Below, one piece after another: positions 42,465-50,986 of a DNA stretch of 52,803 bases. Numbering within the stretch: position 1 is the first letter of the stretch; every line of letters begins with the position of its first letter. The DNA is from an archaeon CG10_big_fil_rev_8_21_14_0_10_43_11 (GTDB lineage Archaea; Nanobdellota; Nanobdellia; PEZQ01). The notes beneath the pieces were generated by a model. That model did not search any database. It had not been told where the DNA came from and worked only from the letters and a program-made list of their open reading frames with translations. The translations under genes were made by a program, and so were the position numbers. The stretch covers positions 1-52,803 of the forward strand of contig PEZQ01000009.1 of the NCBI GenBank assembly GCA_002763265.1. Direction: 5' to 3'.

Positions 42465-43808
42465 ATGCCAGTAGAAATTTTCTCAATCGGCGGATATGAA
42501 GAAGTTGGCCGCAACATGACCGCGGTCAAAGTTGATGATGAAATCGTCATTCTCGACATGGGCTGGGACTTAAGCAAAGTCCTGCTCTTACCTAAAGAAA
42601 AAGAATGGAGAGAAATGAGCGTTCAAGAACTCATTGAAATCCAGGCGTTTCCTGATGACGAGATTCTCATCCCCTATCGCAAACAAGTAAAAGCTATTGT
42701 GTGCTCACACGCACACCTTGACCATATTAGTGCTATTCCAAAAATGGCACCAACCTATGGAAAAGCGCCAATTATTGGCGCACCCTTCACGTTAGAAGTG
42801 CTTAAAGCGCTTATCAAAGATACAAACGTGAAACTCCCAAACCAACTTCTGGCTCTCAAACCAGGTCAGACAAAAAAACTCACAAAAAGCATCAGTATCG
42901 AGTTTATTTACACAACGCATTCAACTGTTGAGTGCTCTATTGTTGCCGTGCACACGCCCTATGGCGTTGTGGTGTACGCAAACGACTGGAAGTTTGATGA
43001 ACAACCGGTTCTTGGACCGCGAACAGACACAAAACGCCTCAAAGAATTGGGAAAAAGCAAAGACGTGCTCGCCCTTGTCTCATGCTGTTTGAACGTTGAA
43101 AAACCAACCAAAACATTTTCAGAAGTGGTTGTTCGTGAAATGCTCAGAGACATTCTCTTTGGCATTGAAAACGACGGCAAAGGAATTGTGATTACTACGT
43201 TCGCGTCACACATTTCGCGCATCAAAACCATTGTTGAACTCTCCAAGAAGTTGGGACGAAAACCCGTCTTGTTTGGCAGCAGCATGGCAAAATACATGAA
43301 TGCCGCAGAAAAAGTGGGCATTGTCAATCTCAAAGAGGACATTGAACTTTATGCGCGCGGACCTGACGTGAAAAAGAAAATGCGCGAAATCATGAAAGAA
43401 GGAAAACACAAGTACCTGCTCATTACCACCGGCCACCAGGGCGAGCCAGGAGCGGTGCTTGACCGTCTTTCAAAAAAAGAGTTGCCCTACAAGCTCTCGC
43501 AAGGAGACCAAATCATTTTCTCATCAAATGTGATACCCTCTCCAGTTAACATTTCAAACGTTGCCGAGCTTGAACAACGACTCAAACGATTTCATCCGCG
43601 TATTTTCAAAGACGTGCACGCAAGCGGGCATGCAAGCAAAGAAGACCATCGTGATTTGATGAAAATGCTTCGCCCAAAAAACTACATTCCGTGTCACGGA
43701 CCAGTAGACATGCTTGCAAACGCTATCAGCCTTGCATACGACTTTAACATGCGTCTTGGAAAAGAAGCACACATCCTCCAAAACGGCCAGCGTCTCGCAT
43801 TGGAGTGA
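42465..43808 (+). CDS. rnj: Archaeal ribonuclease J (beta-CASP metallo-beta-lactamase fold)
   Basis: 5'-3' exoribonuclease of the RNase J group. The 447-residue protein has the metal-binding HAHLDH (82-87), a later His in YTTHSTVECS and Asp in VYANDWKFD, the beta-CASP insertion (TTFASHISRIKTIVELSKK), and the C-terminal HASGHASKEDH and IPCHGPVDM motifs. The long bacterial C-terminal domain is absent, as in archaeal RNase J. It probably works with the exosome in mRNA turnover. Confidence 0.93.
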   Translation: MPVEIFSIGGYEEVGRNMTAVKVDDEIVILDMGWDLSKVLLLPKEKEWREMSVQELIEIQAFPDDEILIPYRKQVKAIVCSHAHLDHISAIPKMAPTYGKAPIIGAPFTLEVLKALIKDTNVKLPNQLLALKPGQTKKLTKSISIEFIYTTHSTVECSIVAVHTPYGVVVYANDWKFDEQPVLGPRTDTKRLKELGKSKDVLALVSCCLNVEKPTKTFSEVVVREMLRDILFGIENDGKGIVITTFASHISRIKTIVELSKKLGRKPVLFGSSMAKYMNAAEKVGIVNLKEDIELYARGPDVKKKMREIMKEGKHKYLLITTGHQGEPGAVLDRLSKKELPYKLSQGDQIIFSSNVIPSPVNISNVAELEQRLKRFHPRIFKDVHASGHASKEDHRDLMKMLRPKNYIPCHGPVDMLANAISLAYDFNMRLGKEAHILQNGQRLALE

Positions 43809-43809
43809 G

Positions 43810-44628
43810 TTAAGCAACGTTTTCAAGCGCAACTAAATATTGTTTAACAAACAGTTTATCCTCCTTAGACAACGCGTCTAAGGGGATGGCCTTTCTTTTT
43901 TTGTCAAATGAACTCATCTTGTTAGTAACAAATTGTTCCATGCCCTTGTAGAGAAGCATGTACCACGTGACAATGGAATTTTCCCGCTCGAAAAACGTGG
44001 CTTTGCGCCAATTATTAGAAAGCTCAATTGAACGCGCATAACGGTCATTGCCAAATCCCATGAATGTTTTCTTTTTAAACACGCGTTTGTCGTCAAGCAA
44101 CGCGCATAAATTACTCTGAGTACCCTTAGCAATACTAGTACCAAACCATTCAAGAAGCATCTCCACATCCTCAACAGAACTGCGCGCGTCACCCGCAATA
44201 TCTGATGCAATACCGCCAAGTTCAGGACGTGCATGCGCGCCAAGAGCCTTGTTTGCGTGCAGTAAAAAAGAAAACCAATCGTTGTAATGCGGCGCAGTAT
44301 ATACCTTATTTCTAAAATTAATAGTGAAACGGTCAAAATCAAATTGTGCTAAGCCGTCATTAAACAATTCTTTGAGTTGCCTATTTTTTTTAAGATGCGC
44401 CACTAATGTCTGCACTTCGTTGTAATTAATCTCGCTCCAGTGCGCTTGATAAAATGAGTCATGCAGGAGATGCGCGTACAAATTGTCAAAACCGCGCGTC
44501 AGCATAGCACCAAACTTGTCAACGAAATCAGCATAGGGCTCTTTAAAATCATGCACGGCAAATTTGCCGTCATCAAGTAATTGATTGAGAATTTCCTCTC
44601 TAACACTTGCTGCAAGCACATAAGACAT
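43810..44628 (-). CDS. Hypothetical protein
   Basis: A 272-residue soluble alpha-helical protein, not recognised. Notable stretches are SIVTWYMLLYKGMEQFV and a Lys-rich C-terminal region (MSSFDKKRKAIPLDALSKED). No motif points to an activity. It is tail to tail with the RNase J gene, one base apart, and diverges from gltX. Confidence 0.65.
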   Translation of the reverse strand: MSYVLAASVREEILNQLLDDGKFAVHDFKEPYADFVDKFGAMLTRGFDNLYAHLLHDSFYQAHWSEINYNEVQTLVAHLKKNRQLKELFNDGLAQFDFDRFTINFRNKVYTAPHYNDWFSFLLHANKALGAHARPELGGIASDIAGDARSSVEDVEMLLEWFGTSIAKGTQSNLCALLDDKRVFKKKTFMGFGNDRYARSIELSNNWRKATFFERENSIVTWYMLLYKGMEQFVTNKMSSFDKKRKAIPLDALSKEDKLFVKQYLVALENVA

Positions 44629-44739
44629 ACCTGCTCAAGAGTGTGTTTAGAAATTTATACTTTGTTATTGCGCGCGAGACTTGGTTGGACTCAAGAAGGA
44701 GAATCTTAATTAATTAGAACTGACTTGAAAAGATACAGA

Positions 44740-46413
44740 ATGGATGAAATCATTGAGAAGTACGCGCTTAAAAACGCGGTAGAACATGATGGACGCGCAG
44801 AAGCAAAGGCGATTTTCTCAAAAGTCGTGCAAGAAGAACCGTCAGTGCGTGAAAGCGTTGCGTTTGCCATGAAACGCATTCAAGAAATTGTAGACCAGGT
44901 TAACCGGCTTGATATTTCTTCCCAAAAAGTGCGCTTACTAAAAATTGACCCGCACATTCTTGACAAAAAAGAAGTGTCAAAAAAAGAACTTAAACTTCCA
45001 AACGTAAAAGGTAACGTCACGATGCGTTATGCGCCAAACCCAAACGCAAGCATGCATATTGGTAACGCGCGCGTTGCTATTCTTAATGATTATTTCGTGC
45101 AAAAATATGGGGGAACCTTTATTCTTCGCTATGATGATACTGACCCAAAAAACGAGAACAAAAGACCGGTAAAAGAAGCGTACACGCAATTGCAAAAAGA
45201 CCTTGACTGGCTGCGCGTCTACGTGCACAAAGAATCACGCGCAAGCGCTCGTCTTGATCGCTACTATCACGTCATGGCAGGTCTTCTCAAAAAGAATCGC
45301 GCGTACGTGTGCACATGCGACGCAGCTGAATGGCGTGAACGCAGAGGGGCGGGCGTTGCGTGCCCGTGCCGTATGCAATCTATTTATGAGAACGAACGCA
45401 AGTGGTCACTTATGCTCTCTGCGGAGTTAAAAGAAGGACACGCTGTTGTGCGCATCAAAACAGACATGAAATACAAAGACCCGGCGCAACGCGATTGGGT
45501 GGCATTTCGCATTATTGACAAGCCAAATCATGCCATGACAAAAAACAAATTTACCGTCTGGCCGCTTCTTGATTTTGCAAGTGCAATAGATGACCACGAT
45601 TTTGGTGTCACCCATATTTTACGCGGTCAAGACCTTGCTATTTCAACTCTGCGCCAAAAATGGGTGTACACGTATCTTGGTTGGGACTATCCTACCACAA
45701 TAACGCTGGGCCACATGGGTTTTGTTGGTCCCGGAACGTTTAGTAAAAGCCTCATACGCGAAGGTATTGAAAAAGGAATATACACTGGCTGGGATGACCC
45801 GCAACTGCCTATGATTGCATCATATGAACGCAGAGGATTCCACCCAAACGCGATTCGAAAACTCATTATTGACGCGGGCGTGACTGGCGGAAAAATAAGC
45901 CTGTCAGAAGAAATGCTTGCTGCACATGACAAGGATTTAATTGACAGCGAGACAAAACGTTACTTCTTTGTCAAAGACCAAACACGCGCAAAAGTAGAAG
46001 GTCTTGAAGACATTTCTGAGGTTACCATTCAAAACCATCCTACTAATGAAGCACTTGGCTCTCGCAAAGTGAATGTTGCAAGCACGCTCTACTTGAACCG
46101 TGAAGACCTTGCAAATATTAAAAAAAGCAAGAAAACGCGGCTTATGAATATTGGCAACGTAGTGAAAAAAGATGCAAAAACCCTTGCTATTAAAGGAGAT
46201 ATTTCAGTATTGCATAACCTGCAAAAAATTCAGTGGGTTAATCATGAAGGCAAGAAGTGCGTCGTGCTCATGGCTGATGGCACAACCATTGAGGGCATTG
46301 CAGAACTGGCAGCTGCAAAAGAAAAAATCGGCACTACCCTCCAATTTGTGCGCTTTGGTTTTGTCAGACTTGACAAGAAAACTCCGCTCACGTTTGTGTA
46401 CGCGCACAACTAA
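44740..46413 (+). CDS. gltX: Glutamyl-tRNA synthetase (archaeal, probably non-discriminating)
   Basis: Class I synthetase of the archaeal/eukaryotic GlnRS-like branch, 557 residues. The HIGH motif is HIGN (106-109) in PNASMHIGNAR and the KMSKS equivalent is FSKS in GTFSKSLIREG. Cys-rich CTCDAAEWRE with VACPC may bind zinc. A C-terminal beta-barrel anticodon-binding region follows. ATG 44740 fits a CTTAATTAATTA box about 28 bases upstream; TTG 44725 is an upstream in-frame alternative. With GatDE present, it should also charge tRNA-Gln with glutamate (family knowledge). Confidence 0.94.
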   Translation: MDEIIEKYALKNAVEHDGRAEAKAIFSKVVQEEPSVRESVAFAMKRIQEIVDQVNRLDISSQKVRLLKIDPHILDKKEVSKKELKLPNVKGNVTMRYAPNPNASMHIGNARVAILNDYFVQKYGGTFILRYDDTDPKNENKRPVKEAYTQLQKDLDWLRVYVHKESRASARLDRYYHVMAGLLKKNRAYVCTCDAAEWRERRGAGVACPCRMQSIYENERKWSLMLSAELKEGHAVVRIKTDMKYKDPAQRDWVAFRIIDKPNHAMTKNKFTVWPLLDFASAIDDHDFGVTHILRGQDLAISTLRQKWVYTYLGWDYPTTITLGHMGFVGPGTFSKSLIREGIEKGIYTGWDDPQLPMIASYERRGFHPNAIRKLIIDAGVTGGKISLSEEMLAAHDKDLIDSETKRYFFVKDQTRAKVEGLEDISEVTIQNHPTNEALGSRKVNVASTLYLNREDLANIKKSKKTRLMNIGNVVKKDAKTLAIKGDISVLHNLQKIQWVNHEGKKCVVLMADGTTIEGIAELAAAKEKIGTTLQFVRFGFVRLDKKTPLTFVYAHN

Positions 46414-46463
46414 CGTTTGATAGGGAAAAGTTTTTTTAACTCTTTAACGCTTCTAACACACGT

Positions 46464-47039
46464 ATGATTCCAACTCACGTATTCTTTGCAAAAGGCGTTG
46501 GCGTGCACAAAGACAAGCTCGCTTCATTTGAGCTCGCGCTGCGTGACGCGGGCATTGAAAAATGCAACCTTGTCTATGTCTCAAGCATCTTGCCGCCAAA
46601 TTGCAAAGTTATTACCAAAGCGCAGGGAACAAAATTACTTTCTCCAGGACAAATCACATTCTGTGTAATGGCTCGCTCAGAAACAAACGAGCCAAACCGG
46701 CTTATTTCAGCAGCTATCGGCGTTGCCCACACCAAAAAAGAAACGTACGGCTACTTGTCAGAACATCACGGTCATGGCGAGACTAAAAAGAAATCAGGAG
46801 ATTACGCTGAAGACCTTGCAGCAACTATGCTTGCAACCACGCTTGGACTCGAGTTTGACCCGGAAACCGCGTGGGACGAGCGTAAAAAATTATACAAAGC
46901 AAGCGGCAAAGAATTCAAAACCAGAAACATCTGCCAGTCAGCCGAAGGAAACAAAGACGGCAAATGGACAACCGTCATCGCATGCGCAGTATTTCCAAGC
47001 ATGAACACGCAAGCAACAGACTCTCTTAAAAAAATATGA
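46464..47039 (+). CDS. pdaD: Pyruvoyl-dependent arginine decarboxylase
   Basis: Makes agmatine from arginine for polyamine and agmatidine synthesis. The 191-residue proenzyme self-cleaves between Ser40 and Ser41 in YVSSILPP to form the pyruvoyl group. [10 protein letters not shown] and the C-terminal NGK-like [11 protein letters not shown] are also family features. Length is usual. The TGA stop overlaps an ATG (ATGA) that opens a frameshifted downstream gene. Agmatine could feed the arginase-like protein at 14519. Confidence 0.94.
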   Translation: MIPTHVFFAKGVGVHKDKLASFELALRDAGIEKCNLVYVSSILPPNCKVITKAQGTKLLSPGQITFCVMARSETNEPNRLISAAIGVAHTKKETYGYLSEHHGHGETKKKSGDYAEDLAATMLATTLGLEFDPETAWDERKKLYKASGKEFKTRNICQSAEGNKDGKWTTVIACAVFPSMNTQATDSLKKI

Positions 47040-47399
47040 ACGCCAAAAAAGCCAGCCTTCAGAACCACGCTACCAATCAACGACCAAGAAATAGAAGAAT
47101 ACCTGAAAAAAGAGTTTCCTGGACATGCCTTAGGATTAACTAAATCCTTCAGCAAACACACAAAAAACACCACAGGTTACACAGAAGTTTATCTAACAAA
47201 GAACGATGTTCACAAGCTTTTCAACCAAACAGGGTTCGCCAAGAAAGGCAACATAATAGTTTTTGAAGCCACGAACAATGAGCTGTTTGGTTCTGAAAAC
47301 AATGTTTGCTCTAAACAATTAACGTTCGCGGACATGTATGCTAAAGGATTAGAACAATGTTTTGAACTGATTAGTAAATTCACAACTGAACAGGCATAA
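47036..47399 (+). pseudogene. Frameshifted gene coupled to pdaD
   Basis: ATG 47036 overlaps the pdaD stop as ATGA, but its frame closes after 35 codons. Moving one base at the A6 run (47045-47050) joins MNAKK to a long open frame (FRTTLPINDQEIEEYLKKEF, later GNIIVFEATNNELFG, ending FTTEQA) that runs to TAA 47397-47399 and has no start codon of its own until near its end. An intact gene would encode about 120 residues. The cause may be a real mutation, a sequencing or assembly error, or programmed frameshifting. No domain recognised. Confidence 0.7.
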
Positions 47400-47536
47400 A
47401 CAACTTAAAGATAAGCCAACTTAATAATTTAATATAAATAAAAAAAGTAAGAAAATACCAAGATAGGCATTTCCGATAGTGCAATTGAGGAGTACTAATT
47501 TCTTGGTTATAAAGTTTTCCTACTTGGATGTATAAA
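47400..47536. other. AT-rich upstream region of the three-gene cassette
   Basis: No gene. Very AT-rich (AATTTAATATAAATAAAAAAA near 47424). TTATAAAG at 47506-47513 lies about 27 bases before ATG 47537 and is the likely cassette promoter. Confidence 0.45.
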
Positions 47537-47959
47537 ATGGAAAATGATAATAATCAAGGACGCATGGAAGATTTGCATTCTTTCTTTTCAGATCTAATAA
47601 TCGATAAAGCAGAAAAACTGGATATAAAAACTGCCAAAACAATAATACAGAATTACGTAAAAATAGATAGGGAAGGGGGTATAGAATTTAATGAAGAATT
47701 TGAAAAATTAACTAATGGCAAAAAGATAGGGGTATATTTAGTTGCAAAGAAAGTTTCAGCAATGTTAGGTTTCATTCCCAGTGAAAAAGCTTCACAAAAA
47801 GACATATCCAAAGAAACTACTATTGCTATCGGTTCAGTTAAAAATATGTTAGGAACACAATTATCAAATTTTGTCACTAATGAAAAAGGCTACTTCATGA
47901 TTAATTACAAATTAAAAAAGTTTCTTGATCAACTTGAGGGCAAACAGAATGAAAAATAA
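47537..47959 (+). CDS. Winged-helix-like protein, gene 1 of AT-rich cassette
   Basis: A 140-residue protein not assigned to a family. Residues about 62-130 look like a winged helix: KKIGVYLVAKKVSAMLGF, then SQKDISKETTIAIGSVKNML as turn and recognition helix, then a short wing. The N-terminal half is helical and acidic. ATG 47537 fits the TATA spacing; ATG 47528 is an alternative. It overlaps the next gene by 11 bases. AT-rich codons differ from the core genes. Possible regulator of the cassette (inference). Confidence 0.6.
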   Translation: MENDNNQGRMEDLHSFFSDLIIDKAEKLDIKTAKTIIQNYVKIDREGGIEFNEEFEKLTNGKKIGVYLVAKKVSAMLGFIPSEKASQKDISKETTIAIGSVKNMLGTQLSNFVTNEKGYFMINYKLKKFLDQLEGKQNEK

Positions 47960-48539
47960 TTATGAACTACTTAAAGAAAAGTTACCTGAAATTGTTGAAT
48001 TTGTTAAACAACTACCTGAAAACCTTCAGGAAAAATCTCTTGAAATGCTATTATTATCATTATTTGAAGGGAATATTAAAAAAGAAAGTTCTGAACCCAT
48101 AATCTTGCCAGAAAGATCTCAGGACATAAAACAAATTAACAAACTAGGTTATAAAACAGATTCAGGTGAATTTCATTTCTTACTAAGAAACATATCAAAT
48201 TTAAAAGCCAAAAATGGCATTGACGCGATAAAAAGACTAATTTATGTATTGATAAGAATATATACTCAAGTAATGGATGTAGAAACAATATCAAGAAAAG
48301 ATATAATAAACCCAGAATTAAAAAACTGGAGATTATATCATGGGAGCTCATATGATTTTTTAGCAAATGATAGAGGCATCTTAAAAAACAATGACAATTA
48401 TTCTCTTGATAAAACAGCAGAAATAGAAGCAGATGAATTTATAAGCGAAGTTTTAAATGACTCAATAGAACAGGGATGGGTACCATCTTCTAAACGTAAA
48501 TCAAACAAAAAATTAGGAAAAAAGACAGAAGATGGATAA
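47949..48539 (+). CDS. Hypothetical helical protein, gene 2 of AT-rich cassette
   Basis: A 196-residue protein not recognised. Helical N-terminus (LKEKLPEIVEFVKQLPENLQ), a middle segment KNGIDAIKRLIYVLIRIYTQ, and a Lys-rich C-terminus (SSKRKSNKKLGKKTEDG). No motif is clear. It overlaps gene 1 by 11 bases and gene 3 by eight bases, so the three are translated together. AT-rich composition suggests acquisition. Confidence 0.6.
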   Translation: MKNNYELLKEKLPEIVEFVKQLPENLQEKSLEMLLLSLFEGNIKKESSEPIILPERSQDIKQINKLGYKTDSGEFHFLLRNISNLKAKNGIDAIKRLIYVLIRIYTQVMDVETISRKDIINPELKNWRLYHGSSYDFLANDRGILKNNDNYSLDKTAEIEADEFISEVLNDSIEQGWVPSSKRKSNKKLGKKTEDG

Positions 48540-49302
48540 GATTAATTTCAAACAAATATTTTCAAACATTCCGGAGAATATAATATCAGAGTTAGAAAAA
48601 AGATACACAGAATTATTCACAAACTATTATCATAAACGATTCGAACCTTCTGAACTTAATGGTGCCAAATTCTGTGAATGTATAGTTAGAACTTTACAAT
48701 TCATAACAACCGGTTCTTATACACCATTCGGGCAAAATTTAGGAAAAGATTTTAGTCAAATAATACGAGGTTTTGAGAATAATACAAATTTTTCTGACAG
48801 CATACGTCTTCATATCCCAAGATTAGTAAACTCAATTTATACAATACGTAATCATAGAGGAGTTGGCCATATAGGCAATAATATAGACCCTAATGAGATG
48901 GATGCAAATATTATAATCTCTAGTGTTCGATGGATTTTAGCAGAATTAGTTAGAGAAACACAAGCAATTTCAGTTGATGAGGCTATAAAAACTGTCAAAA
49001 TATTGACAAACATTGACTATCCTATTGTTTGGGAAGTTAACAACAAAAAAAGAATCTTGAATATAAAACTTACATACAAAGAAAAAATATTAGTTCTTTT
49101 ATATTCAAATTTTCCGGACCAAATGAATTATAGCACTCTTTTTTCTAATATAGAACATTCAAACACAAGTAACTTCAAAAAACTACTTAAAAAAATGCAT
49201 AAAGAAAAGTTTATAGAATTTGATGAAAAACAGGATATTATAAGCATATCACCAAAAGGAAGTGAGTTTGTTTATAAAAATATAGATTTAACAAAAATCT
49301 AA
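48532..49302 (+). CDS. HEPN-like/winged-helix protein, gene 3 of AT-rich cassette
   Basis: A 256-residue protein. The N-terminal helical domain ends with YTIRNHRGVGHIGN: Arg106-x6-His113 fits the R-x4-6-H motif of HEPN ribonucleases and the RN-x-x-G-x-GH motif seen in abortive-infection C-terminal domains. Residues about 185-250 look like a winged helix (KEKILVLLYSNFPDQMNYST, then KKMHKEKFIEFDEKQDI). A toxin-like or antiviral RNase with sensing domain is plausible but inferred. Overlaps gene 2 by eight bases. Confidence 0.6.
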   Translation: MDKINFKQIFSNIPENIISELEKRYTELFTNYYHKRFEPSELNGAKFCECIVRTLQFITTGSYTPFGQNLGKDFSQIIRGFENNTNFSDSIRLHIPRLVNSIYTIRNHRGVGHIGNNIDPNEMDANIIISSVRWILAELVRETQAISVDEAIKTVKILTNIDYPIVWEVNNKKRILNIKLTYKEKILVLLYSNFPDQMNYSTLFSNIEHSNTSNFKKLLKKMHKEKFIEFDEKQDIISISPKGSEFVYKNIDLTKI

Positions 49303-49340
49303 AAATCACTATTTAAATATTTCTTTGAACATTTTCTTGC

Positions 49341-49789
49341 ATGATTGGATTTACTCATGTTAGCCTAGCTCTGTTGTTGGGCAGTTTGTTTTTCAGGAAT
49401 GATGGTTTTGCCATGTTCTTAGTCATTATCGGTTCTTTGCTTCCAGACATTGACTATCCTTTCAGTTTAATAGGGCAATTCTTTCAGAGAATTATTTTTT
49501 GGCTGAACGAGAATTACGGGCACGGGGAGTCACGCACTCTTGGATTATGCTACTAATATTTTTACTGCCTGCAATACTATTGAATTATGCTTACGGCTTT
49601 GCTTTAAGCTTAGGAATACTCTCTCACTTCCTTCTGGACATGCTAACTAACTGAGGCATTCAGCTACTCTATCCTTACAACGCTAGCTTTGTAGTATTTA
49701 ACGGAAGATTTGAAACAGGCTCAAAGTTTGACATTGGATTAGGATTTTTTTTCTTTGCTTGCTGGCTACTGTTAACTGTTTTTACATAA
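49341..49789 (+). pseudogene. Decayed YdjM-type membrane metal-dependent hydrolase
   Basis: Reads as a LexA-binding inner-membrane hydrolase-like protein (YdjM family): MIGFTHVSLALLLGSLFF, then LLPDIDYPFS. The frame breaks at CACGGGGAG (near 49520); adding one base restores HRGVTHSWIMLL and the reading continues through ILSHFLLDMLTN. It then meets an in-frame TGA where a Trp (TGG) is expected before GIQLLYPYNASF, and ends at TAA 49787-49789. One deletion plus one nonsense change indicate loss of function. Confidence 0.8.
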
Positions 49790-49795
49790 AATTAC

Positions 49796-50380
49796 TTACT
49801 CTAGAATACTCTCGATTGTATTCGCTAAAAGTTCTGCAAACTCAGGTTTAAATTTCATACTGCGCGTGTTATTATACTCTGCTTCCTGAACAACATATTC
49901 ATTCAGGTTATGTTTTTTCAAACTCTCAAAAATCCTATAACCATCTCGAATGAATGGAAGAAACAATTTACCATCTGTATAACTAGCTAAGCTACGTGTT
50001 CTGCGTAATAATTCAGTTCTAAGTTCTTCTTCATTCTTCTCTCCTAATTCTAATTTTAACCATATTATATCCCCAGTATATCTTTCAATGAGGTGATTTT
50101 CTCCAGTTAACTCTCCTAAACCAACAGCCCAGATATTGTTCCCTACTTTTAGTACATTAATACTATTATAAACCATATAACCACGCTTATTTTGATCAAA
50201 GTAATCTAGAGCTATAACAGATGTAGGCCTTTTCCCAAAAATTGGATCTTTCGCAAAAATTGGATCTTGATTTTGATATTCTTCTGGAAAATCAATTGTT
50301 TTAAACAAATACTTTTCTGATAAAATAGAATAAACATTTTCAAGCAATTCCCTACTACCTAAAGAATTTTTATTGCTCAT
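49796..50380 (-). CDS. Hypothetical protein with internal duplication
   Basis: A 194-residue soluble protein, not recognised (GYMVYNSINVLKVGNNIWAV; LRRTRSLASYTDGKLFLPFI). It contains an in-frame tandem duplication, DPIFAKDPIFGK, from a 15-bp repeat at 50236-50250 and 50254-50268. AT-rich like the preceding cassette. It lies tail to tail with the decayed hydrolase gene, six bases apart, and may belong to the same variable region. Confidence 0.6.
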   Translation of the reverse strand: MSNKNSLGSRELLENVYSILSEKYLFKTIDFPEEYQNQDPIFAKDPIFGKRPTSVIALDYFDQNKRGYMVYNSINVLKVGNNIWAVGLGELTGENHLIERYTGDIIWLKLELGEKNEEELRTELLRRTRSLASYTDGKLFLPFIRDGYRIFESLKKHNLNEYVVQEAEYNNTRSMKFKPEFAELLANTIESILE

Positions 50381-50557
50381 GATTCAATTAAAATTACAAT
50401 ACGTTTAAAACATTTTATGTACAAGAAACATATTTCCGCCAGTAAATAACCCGCTTTTATCTAACTTATATTATCTCAGTTTTTGGGAGTCTTAGTTTAG
50501 GATAGGTATAATAAAAAATAACTGGAGTAAGAAGCTGGCTTTAGCATAGAGCAAACG

Positions 50558-50567
50558 TTTAAATACT
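50558..50567 (+). promoter_or_regulatory. TATA-like box of the L7Ae-S28e-L24e operon
   Basis: GTTTAAATAC lies about 54 bases before ATG 50617. This predicts a leader of about 30 bases that includes the ribosome-binding site GAGGTGA (50601-50607). Confidence 0.5.
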
Positions 50568-50616
50568 GATGAGGTTTCGTGAAGAATTAACCGATGATAA
50601 GAGGTGACTATTGACA

Positions 50617-50982
50617 ATGAATGCTGAAAACGCAGCAAATGAGTTAACCAATAAGGTTTATGAACTTTTAGAAACAACTGCTAATACCGGAAAAATCCGA
50701 AAAGGAACAAATGAAGTAACAAAAGCAATTGAACGCAGTGTTGCAAAGCTTGTAGTGGTCGCAAAAGACGTTGACCCAAAAGCAATTGTAGCACACCTAC
50801 CGCTTTTGTGCAAAGAACGGAACATTGCATACATTGAGGTTCCAAGCAAGAAAGAACTTGGCGCAAGCATCAACCTTAAAGTAAGTTGCGCAAGCGCAGC
50901 CCTTGTTGACGAAGGTGATGCAAGAAAATTGTTCAAAGAAGTTGTAGAACACGTTCGCGCACTAAACAAGAAACAGGAATAA
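50617..50982 (+). CDS. rpl7ae: Ribosomal protein L7Ae
   Basis: Kink-turn RNA-binding protein of the ribosome, C/D and H/ACA RNPs and archaeal RNase P. The 121-residue protein has the signature TGKIRKGTNEVTKAIERSVAK, VVVAKDVDPKAIVAHLPLLC and the VPSKKELGAS loop. ATG 50617 is supported by GAGGTGA nine bases upstream; the in-frame TTG at 50611 is not used. First gene of the L7Ae-S28e-L24e operon. Confidence 0.96.
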   Translation: MNAENAANELTNKVYELLETTANTGKIRKGTNEVTKAIERSVAKLVVVAKDVDPKAIVAHLPLLCKERNIAYIEVPSKKELGASINLKVSCASAALVDEGDARKLFKEVVEHVRALNKKQE

Positions 50983-50986
50983 GACC

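Noticed and set aside
46464-47399. pdaD reading through its TGA (selenocysteine, pyrrolysine or Trp recoding) to give one long fusion protein
   Set aside because: The TGA lies inside an ATGA start overlap, the pdaD product already has full family length, and a one-base slip at an A6 run explains the downstream frame more simply.
49341-49789. Use of TGA as a Trp codon in this genome, from the LTN-TGA-GIQ site
   Set aside because: Several intact genes end in TGA at the expected length (pdaD, rpl24e, the first LonB-like gene), and this locus also carries a frameshift, so it is simply decayed.
50236-50268. Two 15-bp direct repeats as the start of a CRISPR or iteron array
   Set aside because: They are an in-frame 18-bp tandem duplication within a coding gene with no further copies or spacers.
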